Part shown: positions 9,268-17,129 of the stretch, one piece after another | Layout of the letters: every line of letters begins with the position of its first letter | How positions within the stretch are numbered: the stretch's first letter is position 1 | Source of the DNA: an uncultured Fidelibacterota bacterium | GTDB taxonomy: Bacteria; Fidelibacterota; Marinisomatia; Marinisomatales; UBA1611 | Direction of reading: 5' to 3' | NCBI GenBank assembly: GCA_937893835.1 | Contig: CALCSS010000036.1 | Coordinates: 1-29,904 of the forward strand | DNA length: 29,904 bases | Notes under the pieces: generated by a model | What the model was told of the DNA's origin: nothing | Databases searched by the model: none | Seen by the model: the letters and a program-made list of their open reading frames with translations, nothing else | Translations under genes and position numbers: made by a program

Positions 9268-9740
9268 TCAGAATAATTCTGATCTCTTTTTGTCTATGCA
9301 TTCAATCTTGTGCCAAGGTTGACCTTGTACCATCAACCGCTGATGAGGTCATGTCAAAGATCAAGGAGTTTAAAGGTGAAAAGGCAGTCCTGCTTAATAT
9401 CTGGGCTTTATGGTGCGCCCCTTGTGTTGAGGAATTTCCCATGATCGTGGATCTTAGGGACGAACACCATGATATTGAGGTTGTGTTCATAAGCGCAGAC
9501 TTTGATGACCAAATAGAAGACGTGAGATCCTTTCTAGATCAAAATGGAGTACGCTCAACCTCCTACATAAAAAAAGAGAAGGATGAGTCTTTCATATTGG
9601 GGATTCACCCTGATTGGACGGGAAGCCTGCCATTCACAGTTGTATACGCAAAGGATTCAGGAAACATCGTAGATTCTTGGGAGGGAAAGCACCCAGAGTC
9701 ACGATTTAGAACTGCGATAGAGATCGCATTGAAGTCATAG
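9264..9740 (+). CDS. TlpA-like thioredoxin-fold lipoprotein
   Basis: 158 residues. The N-terminus MIRIILISFCLCIQSC looks like a short lipoprotein signal with Cys16 as the lipidation site, though the lipobox (IQSC) is only a fair match. The thioredoxin fold begins near residue 38 with VLLNIWALWCAPCVEEFPM, holding the redox pair Cys51-Cys54 (WCAPC), and the cis-Pro is in GSLPFTVVY. This is the TlpA/ResA branch, which reduces or isomerises disulfides outside the cytoplasmic membrane. Its ATG overlaps the acylase stop codon (ATGA), so translation is coupled. A second exported thioredoxin-fold gene follows after 11 bases. Partner proteins are unknown; supplying reductant to the next protein is a reasonable guess. 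Confidence 0.88.
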   Translation: MIRIILISFCLCIQSCAKVDLVPSTADEVMSKIKEFKGEKAVLLNIWALWCAPCVEEFPMIVDLRDEHHDIEVVFISADFDDQIEDVRSFLDQNGVRSTSYIKKEKDESFILGIHPDWTGSLPFTVVYAKDSGNIVDSWEGKHPESRFRTAIEIALKS

Positions 9741-9743
9741 GAG
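9738..9743 (+). promoter_or_regulatory. Shine-Dalgarno site overlapping the upstream stop codon
   Basis: TAGGAG contains the stop codon of the TlpA-like gene (9738-9740) and sits 8 bases before the ATG at 9752. It is one of the few strong ribosome binding sites in the window and fixes the start of the peroxiredoxin-like gene. Confidence 0.65.
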
Positions 9744-9751
9744 AACCGTAT

Positions 9752-10336
9752 ATGAGAAATATCCTAGTATTTATGCTAATATTTTCCATGAACGAAGCCG
9801 CTGAGTTGGCCATAGGATCATTGATGCCGGAGATCGGTCATCAAATGATCGAGACCAATGGAAAGAATTTGACCCTGTCAGATACCAGGGGTGAAAAGGG
9901 TACCCTGGTCATCTTCTCAAGCAATACATGCCCATGGGTGATCAGATGGGAAGATAGATATGTGTCCATAACCGAATCATACTCTCCCAAAGGTATTGGA
10001 GTAATAGCAGTAAACTCTAATGCACTGCTCTTTGATGAGCGTGAAAGTCTTGATAAGATGGCAAGGCATGCAAGCGATAAGGACTATAACTTCCCCTATG
10101 TACAAGACCCTGGTTCCAGGCTGGCCAAAGCATTTGGTGCCACAAAGACCCCCCATATTTATTTATTTGATGATAACGATAGACTGGTCTATAGGGGTGC
10201 CATTGATGATGATGCCAGGGATGCAAACTCCGTAGAAGAACATTTTCTTGCCAATGCCATTGAACAATTGATCGATGGACGACCAATAGAAAAGCCTACC
10301 AGTAAGGCGATTGGTTGTTCAATAAAATTTCCCTAA
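9752..10336 (+). CDS. Exported peroxiredoxin-like protein (PRX_like1 type)
   Basis: 194 residues with a short signal peptide (MRNILVFMLIFSMNEAAEL). The redoxin fold carries SSNTCPWVIRWEDRY (56-70), where a single cysteine (Cys60) replaces the usual CxxC; AVNSNALLFDERES, FPYVQDPGSRLAKAFGATKTP and LVYRGAIDDDARD then follow in order. The protein ends with GCSIKF (188-193). This order, including the terminal Gly-Cys-Ser-Ile-Lys, is the layout of the PRX_like1 group of thiol-disulfide proteins, whose substrates are undefined. Cys189 could act as the resolving cysteine. Gene order (acylase, TlpA-like, PRX-like) suggests one exported set. The start is fixed by the TAGGAG ribosome site. Confident in the fold, not in a peroxidase activity. 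Confidence 0.86.
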   Translation: MRNILVFMLIFSMNEAAELAIGSLMPEIGHQMIETNGKNLTLSDTRGEKGTLVIFSSNTCPWVIRWEDRYVSITESYSPKGIGVIAVNSNALLFDERESLDKMARHASDKDYNFPYVQDPGSRLAKAFGATKTPHIYLFDDNDRLVYRGAIDDDARDANSVEEHFLANAIEQLIDGRPIEKPTSKAIGCSIKFP

Positions 10337-10339
10337 GAC

Positions 10340-11575
10340 ATGGAACAAACGTACTACCTGATCATAATGGGAGCCTTGTTGGTAGAGTATGCTCTTTCAA
10401 CTATCAGTTCCACACTGAATATGAATAGCATCACAGAAAAGATACCAGATGGATTTCAAGAATATTATGATGAGGAAAAGTATTCTAGTTCACAGGCATA
10501 TCTTAGGGATAAGACACGTTTTGGACTTTTCTCCGGAACCTTTGGTCTTTGTGTCACGTTATTTGTGATACACACCGGTGTGTTTGGTATTTTGGATGAT
10601 TTTTCAAGAGAGTACTCTAATCATTCGATCACAGCGGGACTGATATTTTTTGGTATATTGTTCATTTTCAATGACATTATCAATATCCCATTCTCCATCT
10701 ATAGTACCTTTGTGATCGAGGAGAAATATGGTTTCAATAAGACGACATGGAAGACCTTTCTATCTGATAAGATCAAAGGGTATGGCCTTACAATAGTTCT
10801 AGGGAGCATGGTCATCATACCTGTTCTTCATTTTTTTGATGCGTATGGTGCGAATGGCTGGTGGATTGCTTGGGCATTGATAACAGGGTTCATGATCGCC
10901 ATACAGCCTCTATTCGTACATGTCATAGCACCCATGTTCAATAAATTTGAACCTCTTGGAGAAGGCGAACTAAGAAGCTCGATCGAAGAATTTGCAAGTA
11001 AGGTTGATTTCCCCATAGGCCGTATAGATGTTATGGATGGAAGCCGACGCTCTGCCCATTCCAATGCCTATTTTAGTGGTTTTGGAAAATCCAGACGCAT
11101 AGCTCTTTTTGATACACTACTAGAAAAGCATTCAACCGATGAGATCGTCTCCGTGGTTGCTCATGAGGTCGGGCACTATAAGAAAAAACATGTTATATCG
11201 GGTACTATTTTAGGAATATTGGAGACAGGATTGATGTTGTTCATATTCAACTACTTCATGCGCGACCAGGCGCTTTTTGATGTGTTTGGTGTTGGAGAGG
11301 TATCAGTCTATGGTGGTCTGGTCTTTTTTGGAATGTTGTATTCTCCTATAAGTTTGATCTCCTCCATCTTTACCACGGCACTTAGTAGGAGAAATGAATT
11401 TGAGGCAGATGCATATGCCCTGGAGACCACTGAAAAGCCAGAGCCATTGATCTCAATGCTCAAAGGCCTTGCTGCGAGCAACCTATCGCATCTTACGCCT
11501 CATCCACTGATGGTATTTCTATCATATAGCCATCCACCTGTATCTGAACGTATTGCTGCAGTGAGAGAAACATAG
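10340..11575 (+). CDS. Ste24-type membrane zinc metalloprotease (peptidase M48)
   Basis: 411 residues, a normal length for the Ste24/CAAX prenyl protease type. Five or so membrane helices occupy residues 1-200 (M48 N-terminal domain). The catalytic zinc motif is VVAHEVGHYKKKH (272-284), with His275 and His279 as ligands and Glu276 as base. The third ligand is expected to be Glu353 in RRNEFEADAYA (350-360). SAHSNAYFSGFGKSRRIALFDTLLE (about 238-262) is the conserved strand-loop of the family. In bacteria, which do not make CAAX-farnesylated proteins, such enzymes are usually assigned to membrane-protein quality control; that role is inferred. The gene starts 4 bases after the previous stop, so it is likely part of the same transcript. 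Confidence 0.93.
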   Translation: MEQTYYLIIMGALLVEYALSTISSTLNMNSITEKIPDGFQEYYDEEKYSSSQAYLRDKTRFGLFSGTFGLCVTLFVIHTGVFGILDDFSREYSNHSITAGLIFFGILFIFNDIINIPFSIYSTFVIEEKYGFNKTTWKTFLSDKIKGYGLTIVLGSMVIIPVLHFFDAYGANGWWIAWALITGFMIAIQPLFVHVIAPMFNKFEPLGEGELRSSIEEFASKVDFPIGRIDVMDGSRRSAHSNAYFSGFGKSRRIALFDTLLEKHSTDEIVSVVAHEVGHYKKKHVISGTILGILETGLMLFIFNYFMRDQALFDVFGVGEVSVYGGLVFFGMLYSPISLISSIFTTALSRRNEFEADAYALETTEKPEPLISMLKGLAASNLSHLTPHPLMVFLSYSHPPVSERIAAVRET

Positions 11576-11595
11576 TCCAATACATTTACAACAAT

Positions 11596-12561
11596 ATGCC
11601 TATAGGTTTTATCCTTTCATTTGGCCTCTCATTCACTATGGGCAGCGATATTGGTCAAGGTGAGAGGGTTGATTTTAATAGTGCCAATCCATTCTCGTTC
11701 TATCATATCATCACTGAATTGGATAAGCAAGATCCTCAGAATGCTTTTGGTATTCTACGGATGCCTGATGTGGGCAATGGGTCACTGCCCTTTCCACTTA
11801 TTATTGGTGTCAACGGTAGTAAGAATTGGGCTGATCATCACTTGGAGTATATGAAGGTTTTCAGAGAAATGGGTTTCGCTACATTTGAGTTACAAAGTTT
11901 CAATAGTCGAAAGGTAAGTTCGACAGTGGGAGAACAGGTCTCGGTGACAACTGCGATGATGATACTTGATGCATATAAGGCGCTGGAGATTCTTTCGACT
12001 GATTCACGCATCGATGCGGATAACATTGCCATAACAGGATGGAGTCTTGGTGGTGGTGTTGCCCTTTTTTCAGCATGGAACCCTCTTGTTGAGGCGATTG
12101 GTGTTGCGACACGTTTCTCAGCACATCTAGCATTTTATCCACCCTGTCTAGTTGACATGGATCTCATTGATTTTTCATCATCACCCATCCATATATTGAT
12201 CGGTGAATTGGATGATTGGGTAACAGCGGATGCATGTGAGAATTTGGTCGGAGATCTAAGTCGAGAAGGTGTAGATATCGATATCACTGTGTACAAGGGG
12301 GCTCATCATGGATTTGATAGACAGGGTCCAATAATAATGGAGGAGAAAGGTTATTCAACGACCGACTGTCATTTTCGAATGAGACCTGATGGTGCACTTC
12401 TTATGAACATCTTTGACATACCTATGATCACTCCGTTTCGACAGAAAATAGCATTGGCATGGTGCGCAGATAGAGGAACGACTCTCGGAGGGAACCCAGA
12501 GGCACGAAAAGCGTCCTTTGCATATGCACGAGAGTTCATGAAGATGCATCTATCCAAATAG
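11596..12561 (+). CDS. Exported alpha/beta hydrolase, dienelactone-hydrolase-like
   Basis: 321 residues. The first 15 or so (MPIGFILSFGLSFTMG) look like a short signal peptide, suggesting export. The hydrolase core has the oxyanion strand PLIIGVNGSKNW (67-78), the nucleophile elbow ITGWSLGGGVAL (146-157) with Ser150, an acid in HILIGELDDWVTADAC (199-214; Asp206 or Asp207), and the catalytic His in YKGAHHGFD (233-241, most likely His238). The spacing between acid and His matches the dienelactone hydrolase family. The substrate is unknown: esters or amides of plant- or algae-derived material would fit an exported enzyme, but nothing in the sequence decides this. A 20-base gap separates it from the protease gene. 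It is followed by a 89-base spacer, the first real break in the run. Confidence 0.86.
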   Translation: MPIGFILSFGLSFTMGSDIGQGERVDFNSANPFSFYHIITELDKQDPQNAFGILRMPDVGNGSLPFPLIIGVNGSKNWADHHLEYMKVFREMGFATFELQSFNSRKVSSTVGEQVSVTTAMMILDAYKALEILSTDSRIDADNIAITGWSLGGGVALFSAWNPLVEAIGVATRFSAHLAFYPPCLVDMDLIDFSSSPIHILIGELDDWVTADACENLVGDLSREGVDIDITVYKGAHHGFDRQGPIIMEEKGYSTTDCHFRMRPDGALLMNIFDIPMITPFRQKIALAWCADRGTTLGGNPEARKASFAYAREFMKMHLSK

Positions 12562-12650
12562 CTCACTGACCATTATCATATGACCAGGAGCCTGTTTATT
12601 GATACATTAAAGTATGCGAAAAAATAAAGTAGATCATTTTAATTTCACGT

Positions 12651-12785
12651 ATGGATAATCCTGCTATCATACTTTGGATACCGATCATCATATTATCGGT
12701 CATCAGTCTCATCAAACTGTTAAACAAGGGCGGTCCTAATGGAAAGCCATGGATAAGAATCGAAAAGGTGGAAGAAAATGAGTAA
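12651..12785 (+). CDS. Small membrane peptide, 44 residues, coupled to Bax-inhibitor-like gene
   Basis: ATG at 12651 opens a 44-codon frame ending at TAA 12783-12785. The peptide has one hydrophobic helix (PAIILWIPIIILSVISLIKL, residues 4-23) followed by a basic, Gly/Pro-containing tail that ends acidic (RIEKVEENE). It overlaps the start of the next gene by 8 bases, so the ribosome finishing it can restart there, and the next gene's ribosome site lies within it. This overlap and its clean single-helix design argue that it is a real gene rather than a leader frame, but no homologue is known to me. A weak -35-like TTGATA (12599-12604) lies upstream. Function unknown. Confidence 0.55.
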   Translation: MDNPAIILWIPIIILSVISLIKLLNKGGPNGKPWIRIEKVEENE

Positions 12786-13518
12786 TCATCTAGCACTTAG
12801 ATCTGGAAATCCAGCTCTACAATCGTCAACATTCAGAGATCATCTATCATCAGCAAGTGAGGGTGCCATGACTCTCTCAGGGACTGTTAATAAGACTGCG
12901 ATCTCGCTGATATTGGTCACATTAAGCGCAGGATATTCGTGGACCAACCCAGCAATGCATGGTCTCGTAATACCAGCCGCAATAGTTGGATTTATCCTTG
13001 CATTGGTGACTGTATTCAAACCAACGATGGGTCACATCACTGTCCCGGCATATGCAGTGGTGCAAGGAGTCTTTCTCGGGGTCATATCTATGGTGTTCAA
13101 TGCTCAATATCCTGGTATTGTGGTACAAGCCGTCTTCCTCACTTTTGGAACCTTGGGCGCTCTTCTCCTAGCCTATATGTCAGGACTCATCAAGGCAACT
13201 GAAAATTTCAAATTAGGTGTTGTAGCCGCTACAGGAGGGATTGCCCTTCTTTATGTCATCAATATGGTAATGAGTTTTTTCGGATCAAATATCAGTGTCA
13301 TATCAAGTAACGATACAATGGGCATCATCTTTAGTGGTGTTGTAGTTGTGATCGCCGCGCTGAATCTGGTTCTTGATTTTGATTTTATTGAGGAAGGAGC
13401 AGAAATGGGTGCGCCAAAGTACATGGAGTGGTATGGTGCATTCGGGCTTTTGGTTACCCTGATCTGGCTTTATCTGGAGATACTACGTCTACTTGCAAAA
13501 CTCTCAAGTCGGCGATAA
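12778..13518 (+). CDS. Bax inhibitor-1 / YccA-family integral membrane protein
   Basis: 246 residues with seven hydrophobic helices, the normal build for bacterial BI-1 homologues (YccA/YetJ group). The start sequence with RSGNPALQSSTFRD before the first helix resembles the YccA-like members with a 30-40 residue cytoplasmic head. The diagnostic C-terminal block LDFDFIEEGAEMGAPKYMEW (about 201-220) followed by YGAFGLLVTLIWLYLEILRLL contains the acidic residues known in Bacillus YetJ to sense pH and gate Ca2+ leak. In enterobacteria YccA modulates the FtsH protease. Either role is possible here. A ribosome site (AGGTGGA, about 12766-12772) lies inside the upstream peptide gene, consistent with coupling. 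The presence of a BI-1 homologue one gene away from the Ste24-type protease hints at a membrane-quality-control neighbourhood, which is inference. Confidence 0.92.
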   Translation: MSNHLALRSGNPALQSSTFRDHLSSASEGAMTLSGTVNKTAISLILVTLSAGYSWTNPAMHGLVIPAAIVGFILALVTVFKPTMGHITVPAYAVVQGVFLGVISMVFNAQYPGIVVQAVFLTFGTLGALLLAYMSGLIKATENFKLGVVAATGGIALLYVINMVMSFFGSNISVISSNDTMGIIFSGVVVVIAALNLVLDFDFIEEGAEMGAPKYMEWYGAFGLLVTLIWLYLEILRLLAKLSSRR

Positions 13519-13567
13519 ATAATAAATCGGCAGACAAAAGTGGCGTCTTTCAACCTAACTTCTGATA

Positions 13568-14812
13568 ATGGTTGAACCTATTATAAAGAACGATGCAATT
13601 GTATTTGGCATCCTAATGGGTGTCCTGACATTTGTATTTTTAACCTTAAATAGCACCCACCCATTCTGGAAGAGATTCTATAGGTATGTGCCTGCAATAT
13701 TATTATGCTATTTCATACCCTCCATTTTCAACTCTCTTGGAATTATTTCAGGCGATGAATCCAATCTATATTTTGTTGCATCCAGATATCTACTTCCAAC
13801 AAGTCTCGTACTCTTAACAATAAGTGTAGACCTACATGCAATCAAAAGATTAGGCTCCAAGGCAGTGATCATGTTCTTGACTGGAACCATTGGTGTTATC
13901 ATCGGCGGTCCCGTTTCCATTTTCCTTGTATCAATGATCTCACCTGAGACCGTTGGAGGTCAGGGACCTGAGGCAGTGTGGAGAGGATTTAGTACTGTGG
14001 CTGGAAGTTGGATTGGCGGTGGTGCAAATCAAGCAGCAATGAAGGAGATATTCAACGTTGGTGACACCATTTTTTCATCTATGATCGCCATCGATGTTAT
14101 TGTCGCAAATATATGGATGGCATTCCTTCTTTATGGCGCAGGCATGGATGATAGGATCAATGAATGGTTTGATGCTGATTCATCATCAATTAATGAACTC
14201 AAGGAAAAGATGGATGCATATAAGCAACAGGTCATGCGCATCCCCGAAATGGGTGACACGATAAAGGTGCTAGGTCTTGGCTTTGGCATAACGGGAATCG
14301 CACACCTTGGTGCTGACATAATAGCACCTACAATACAAAACAAGGCGCCAGAGCTTGCACGGTTTAGTCTTACATCAGGCTTCTTCTGGCTAATTGTCCT
14401 TTCAACCACTATTGCAGTATTCCTTTCATTTACCAAAGCAAGAGACATTGAAGGGGTAGGCGCCTCTAGGATCGGCAGCGTGTTCATTTACATACTGGTT
14501 GCCACAATTGGAATGAAGATGAACGTATTGGCGATTTTTGATAATCCAGCATTATTCGTCATCGGATTGATATGGATGTTCATTCATGCCATACTACTCA
14601 TTGTCGTTGCAAAGATCATCAATGCACCTTTTTTCTTCTTGGCAGTAGGAAGCCAGGCAAATGTTGGAGGTGCAGCGTCCGCACCTGTCGTTGCCTCTGC
14701 CTTTCATCCATCTCTTGCGCCGGTAGGTGTGTTACTTGCAGTAATGGGCTATGCCATTGGAACATATGGTGCATGGCTGTGCGGTATATTAATGCAAGGT
14801 ATCTCTCCATGA
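13568..14812 (+). CDS. DUF819-family polytopic membrane protein
   Basis: 414 residues with about ten membrane helices. It matches the DUF819 (YjcL-like) family: the opening IIKNDAIVFGILMGVLTFVF, SRYLLPTSLVLLTISVDLHA (about residues 71-90), WRGFSTVAGSWIGGGANQAAM (138-158) and a C-terminal FFLAVGSQANVGGAASAPVV block. The two Gly/Asn-rich loops recur in each half of the protein, the pattern of an inverted-repeat transporter fold. The family is widespread in Bacteroidota and Firmicutes and has no established substrate. Between helices sits a charged cytoplasmic stretch (about 195-225, DSSSINELKEKMDAYKQQ). It begins 49 bases after the previous gene and its stop almost touches the next frame, so co-transcription is likely. 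Confidence 0.9.
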   Translation: MVEPIIKNDAIVFGILMGVLTFVFLTLNSTHPFWKRFYRYVPAILLCYFIPSIFNSLGIISGDESNLYFVASRYLLPTSLVLLTISVDLHAIKRLGSKAVIMFLTGTIGVIIGGPVSIFLVSMISPETVGGQGPEAVWRGFSTVAGSWIGGGANQAAMKEIFNVGDTIFSSMIAIDVIVANIWMAFLLYGAGMDDRINEWFDADSSSINELKEKMDAYKQQVMRIPEMGDTIKVLGLGFGITGIAHLGADIIAPTIQNKAPELARFSLTSGFFWLIVLSTTIAVFLSFTKARDIEGVGASRIGSVFIYILVATIGMKMNVLAIFDNPALFVIGLIWMFIHAILLIVVAKIINAPFFFLAVGSQANVGGAASAPVVASAFHPSLAPVGVLLAVMGYAIGTYGAWLCGILMQGISP

Positions 14813-14857
14813 ATGATATTTTGCGTAAAAAGTACTCTCGGGTTTAGATTTGGATCG

Positions 14858-16078
14858 ATGATGCGTTCAATCTTGATGCTGTGTGTGCTCTCATCCTTGG
14901 TCTTGGCTGAATTTGAGAGCGATCTTCAATTAAAACTGATTCTTGCCGAGCCTGGTGACACAATTCAACTTGATTCCGGTCTTTTCCCCATCCTTGGGAC
15001 CCTCTCAATGGAAGGCAAACAAGATATTGTCATTAAAGGTACTGGAATGAATGGGTCTATCTTGGATTTCTCCACTCAGGTGGAGGGAGCTCAAGGTTTG
15101 AGCATCACCAATTGTAAGAATATCACTCTAGAGGATTTTTCTGTCCAAGATGCGAAAGGTGATGCCATCAAGTGTCAGTATACGGATGGAATTACCTTTC
15201 GGCGTGTAAAGGCACAGTGGTTGGGTGGTCCAAGATCGATAAATGGTGCTTATGGTCTCTACCCGGTCCAGTGTGAGAATGTACTGGTTGAGCATTGTGT
15301 GGCGATAGCAGCTTCCGATGCGGGGATATATGTGGGGCAGTCAAAGAACATCATTGTTCGATTTTCTGAGGCATTTGATAATGTGGCCGGCATTGAGATC
15401 GAAAATTCCACCCTCGCAGATGTCTATGGTAATAATGTTCACGGCAATACAGGTGGAATCCTTGTATTTGACCTGCCCGATCTTGTTGTAAAGGAGGGAC
15501 ATCAGGTGAGGATCTTTGATAATATCATCAAAGATAATAATCTCGATAATTTCGCTCCTGAGGGAAATATTGTAGGAAAAGTACCATCAGGAACAGGGAT
15601 CATGATCATGGCAACTGAAATGGTCGAGGTGTTTGAGAATACGATCATTGACAATAAGACCGCTGGTACAGCCATAGTTAGTTATTTCATAACTGAGGAA
15701 GAGACAAAAGACTCTCAATACAATCCCTATACCTCTTCCATTTACATACATGATAACATTTATCGTCGTAATTCACAGATCCCAACTTTGGACCATGACA
15801 TAGGACTCCTATTATTTTTTCACTTCTTTAGAGACATCCCTGACATCATTTATGATGGCATGCCTGATCCAAGCCATATTAGCAACAATGGCCTCATACC
15901 CAATGCCAGACGATTATGCATAGCTGATAATGTGGATGCAAATTATTTAAATCTCGAACTATCAAAGAATTTCAACTCTTGGTATAGTCCATTTTTTGCT
16001 GATTTTAATACGGATGCCAATGAATGCAACTGTACTCTAGAGCCTCTGCCAGAGGTCATATTGAAAATTGATCACTAG
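14858..16078 (+). CDS. Exported parallel beta-helix repeat protein (TIGR03805-like)
   Basis: With the chosen start the protein has 406 residues. MMRSILMLCVLSSLVLAEFE is a classical signal peptide with cleavage near Ala17. The rest is a right-handed parallel beta-helix: repeated turns such as GLSITNCKNITLEDFSVQDA, NVLVEHCVAIAASDAGIYVG and NIIVRFSEAFDNVAGIEIEN, with a later FDNIIKDNNLDNFAPEG and GTGIMIMATEMVEVFENTI. This is the layout of the TIGR03805 family, known to occur in two-gene pairs with a diheme cytochrome family (TIGR03806), which is exactly the next gene here. An earlier in-frame ATG (14813) would add 15 residues before the signal peptide and is less likely; ATG 14861 is nearly equivalent. 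The family's function is not established; beta-helices often bind or cleave polysaccharides. Confidence 0.85.
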   Translation: MMRSILMLCVLSSLVLAEFESDLQLKLILAEPGDTIQLDSGLFPILGTLSMEGKQDIVIKGTGMNGSILDFSTQVEGAQGLSITNCKNITLEDFSVQDAKGDAIKCQYTDGITFRRVKAQWLGGPRSINGAYGLYPVQCENVLVEHCVAIAASDAGIYVGQSKNIIVRFSEAFDNVAGIEIENSTLADVYGNNVHGNTGGILVFDLPDLVVKEGHQVRIFDNIIKDNNLDNFAPEGNIVGKVPSGTGIMIMATEMVEVFENTIIDNKTAGTAIVSYFITEEETKDSQYNPYTSSIYIHDNIYRRNSQIPTLDHDIGLLLFFHFFRDIPDIIYDGMPDPSHISNNGLIPNARRLCIADNVDANYLNLELSKNFNSWYSPFFADFNTDANECNCTLEPLPEVILKIDH

Positions 16079-17126
16079 AATTACATATGGGAAAGTGGTA
16101 TTGGCCGTCTTTTTTGCGGCCTCTCCTATCTTTCCCTCACATCCGGTCCTTGAACATGCACTACCACAATTATCCGAATATGGATTTTTTCTGGAACCTA
16201 TCAAAGAGCAGATCCCTACAGGCCTAGTTCTTCCCTACGCAATTGCATCGCCACTCTTTTCTGATTATGCAGAAAAACTTAGATTCATAAAAGTACCCAA
16301 GAATGAGACAATATCACATGATGAGGATCTCGAGCTTGATTATCCAGTGGGGACATTTTTGATCAAGACCTTTTATTATTTGAGTGATAACCGAGATCTG
16401 GATAGCGAACGCAGGTTGATCGAGACACGCATACTGAAAAAGACAACCTCAGAATGGATTGCCATTCCCTATGTTTGGAATGAGGATCAAACCGATGCGG
16501 TATTGGCGTTGGCAGGTCATAGGACAGACGTATCATGGATCCATAGAGACGGCACCCCGATCAATATACTGTACAGCATACCGAATATGAATCAGTGCAA
16601 GAGTTGCCATGTATATAAAAATGTTCAGCAACCGATAGGTCCAAAGGTACGTAATCTGAATATTGAGTTCTCATATGATGAGGGTAAGAAGAATCAACTC
16701 GAAAAATGGATATCCATAGGGATATTGGAATCATTTAATGAATTAAGTTCATTGCCAAGAACAGTAGACTATGAGAATCCACATGATGGTACCTTGGATG
16801 AGCGTGCAAGGGCGTGGCTAGATATAAACTGTGCACATTGTCATAGAAAGGGAGGCCCGGCAGAGACATCCGGACTCCACCTTGATCTGGAAGAGTCTGA
16901 CCCAACAAAATTAGGGATATTCAAGCCACCGGTTGCAGCTGGTCGTGGTGCTGGAGATAGGAAATATAATATTGTCCCTGGGAAACCTGAAGAATCGATC
17001 ATGGAGTATAGGATAACGTCAACCGACCCAGGAGTAATGATGCCTGAATTGAGCCGAAAACTTGTACACGATGAAGGTGTAAAACTAATACAGGCCTGGA
17101 TCAAGGAGATGCCAGAAGGGAGATAG
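16068..17126 (+). CDS. Exported diheme cytochrome c, SO2930/HNE_0200 family (TIGR03806-like)
   Basis: 352 residues. The signal peptide is GKVVLAVFFAASPIFPSHP after a basic start. The N-terminal half (YGFFLEPIKEQIPTG, LPYAIASPLFSDYAEKLRF, YPVGTFLIKTFYY) is the conserved non-heme part of the HNE_0200 family. Two heme c sites follow: CKSCH (177-181) and CAHCH (255-259), so at least two c-type hemes are attached in the periplasm. GVMMPEL near residue 328 offers methionines as axial ligand. The start is TTG at 16068, inside the previous gene (11-base overlap); no ATG gives a complete signal peptide. Pairing with the beta-helix gene is the known arrangement for this family. Its redox partner and the pair's job are unknown. 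Cytochrome c maturation genes are not in the window. Confidence 0.88.
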   Translation: MITRITYGKVVLAVFFAASPIFPSHPVLEHALPQLSEYGFFLEPIKEQIPTGLVLPYAIASPLFSDYAEKLRFIKVPKNETISHDEDLELDYPVGTFLIKTFYYLSDNRDLDSERRLIETRILKKTTSEWIAIPYVWNEDQTDAVLALAGHRTDVSWIHRDGTPINILYSIPNMNQCKSCHVYKNVQQPIGPKVRNLNIEFSYDEGKKNQLEKWISIGILESFNELSSLPRTVDYENPHDGTLDERARAWLDINCAHCHRKGGPAETSGLHLDLEESDPTKLGIFKPPVAAGRGAGDRKYNIVPGKPEESIMEYRITSTDPGVMMPELSRKLVHDEGVKLIQAWIKEMPEGR

Positions 17127-17129
17127 AGC

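Noticed and set aside
2357..12649. Shared 12-base motif TTnAATTTCACG at 2357-2368 and 12638-12649, considered as a regulator site
   Set aside because: Only two copies, in different positions relative to the genes, in A+T-rich DNA; chance cannot be excluded.
14131..14487. Open frame of 118 codons on the minus strand
   Set aside because: It is antisense to the DUF819 gene, has biased composition and no recognisable motif, and real family motifs are on the plus strand.
14813..14857. Upstream start of the beta-helix gene at ATG 14813
   Set aside because: It adds 15 residues before a well-formed signal peptide that begins at ATG 14858.
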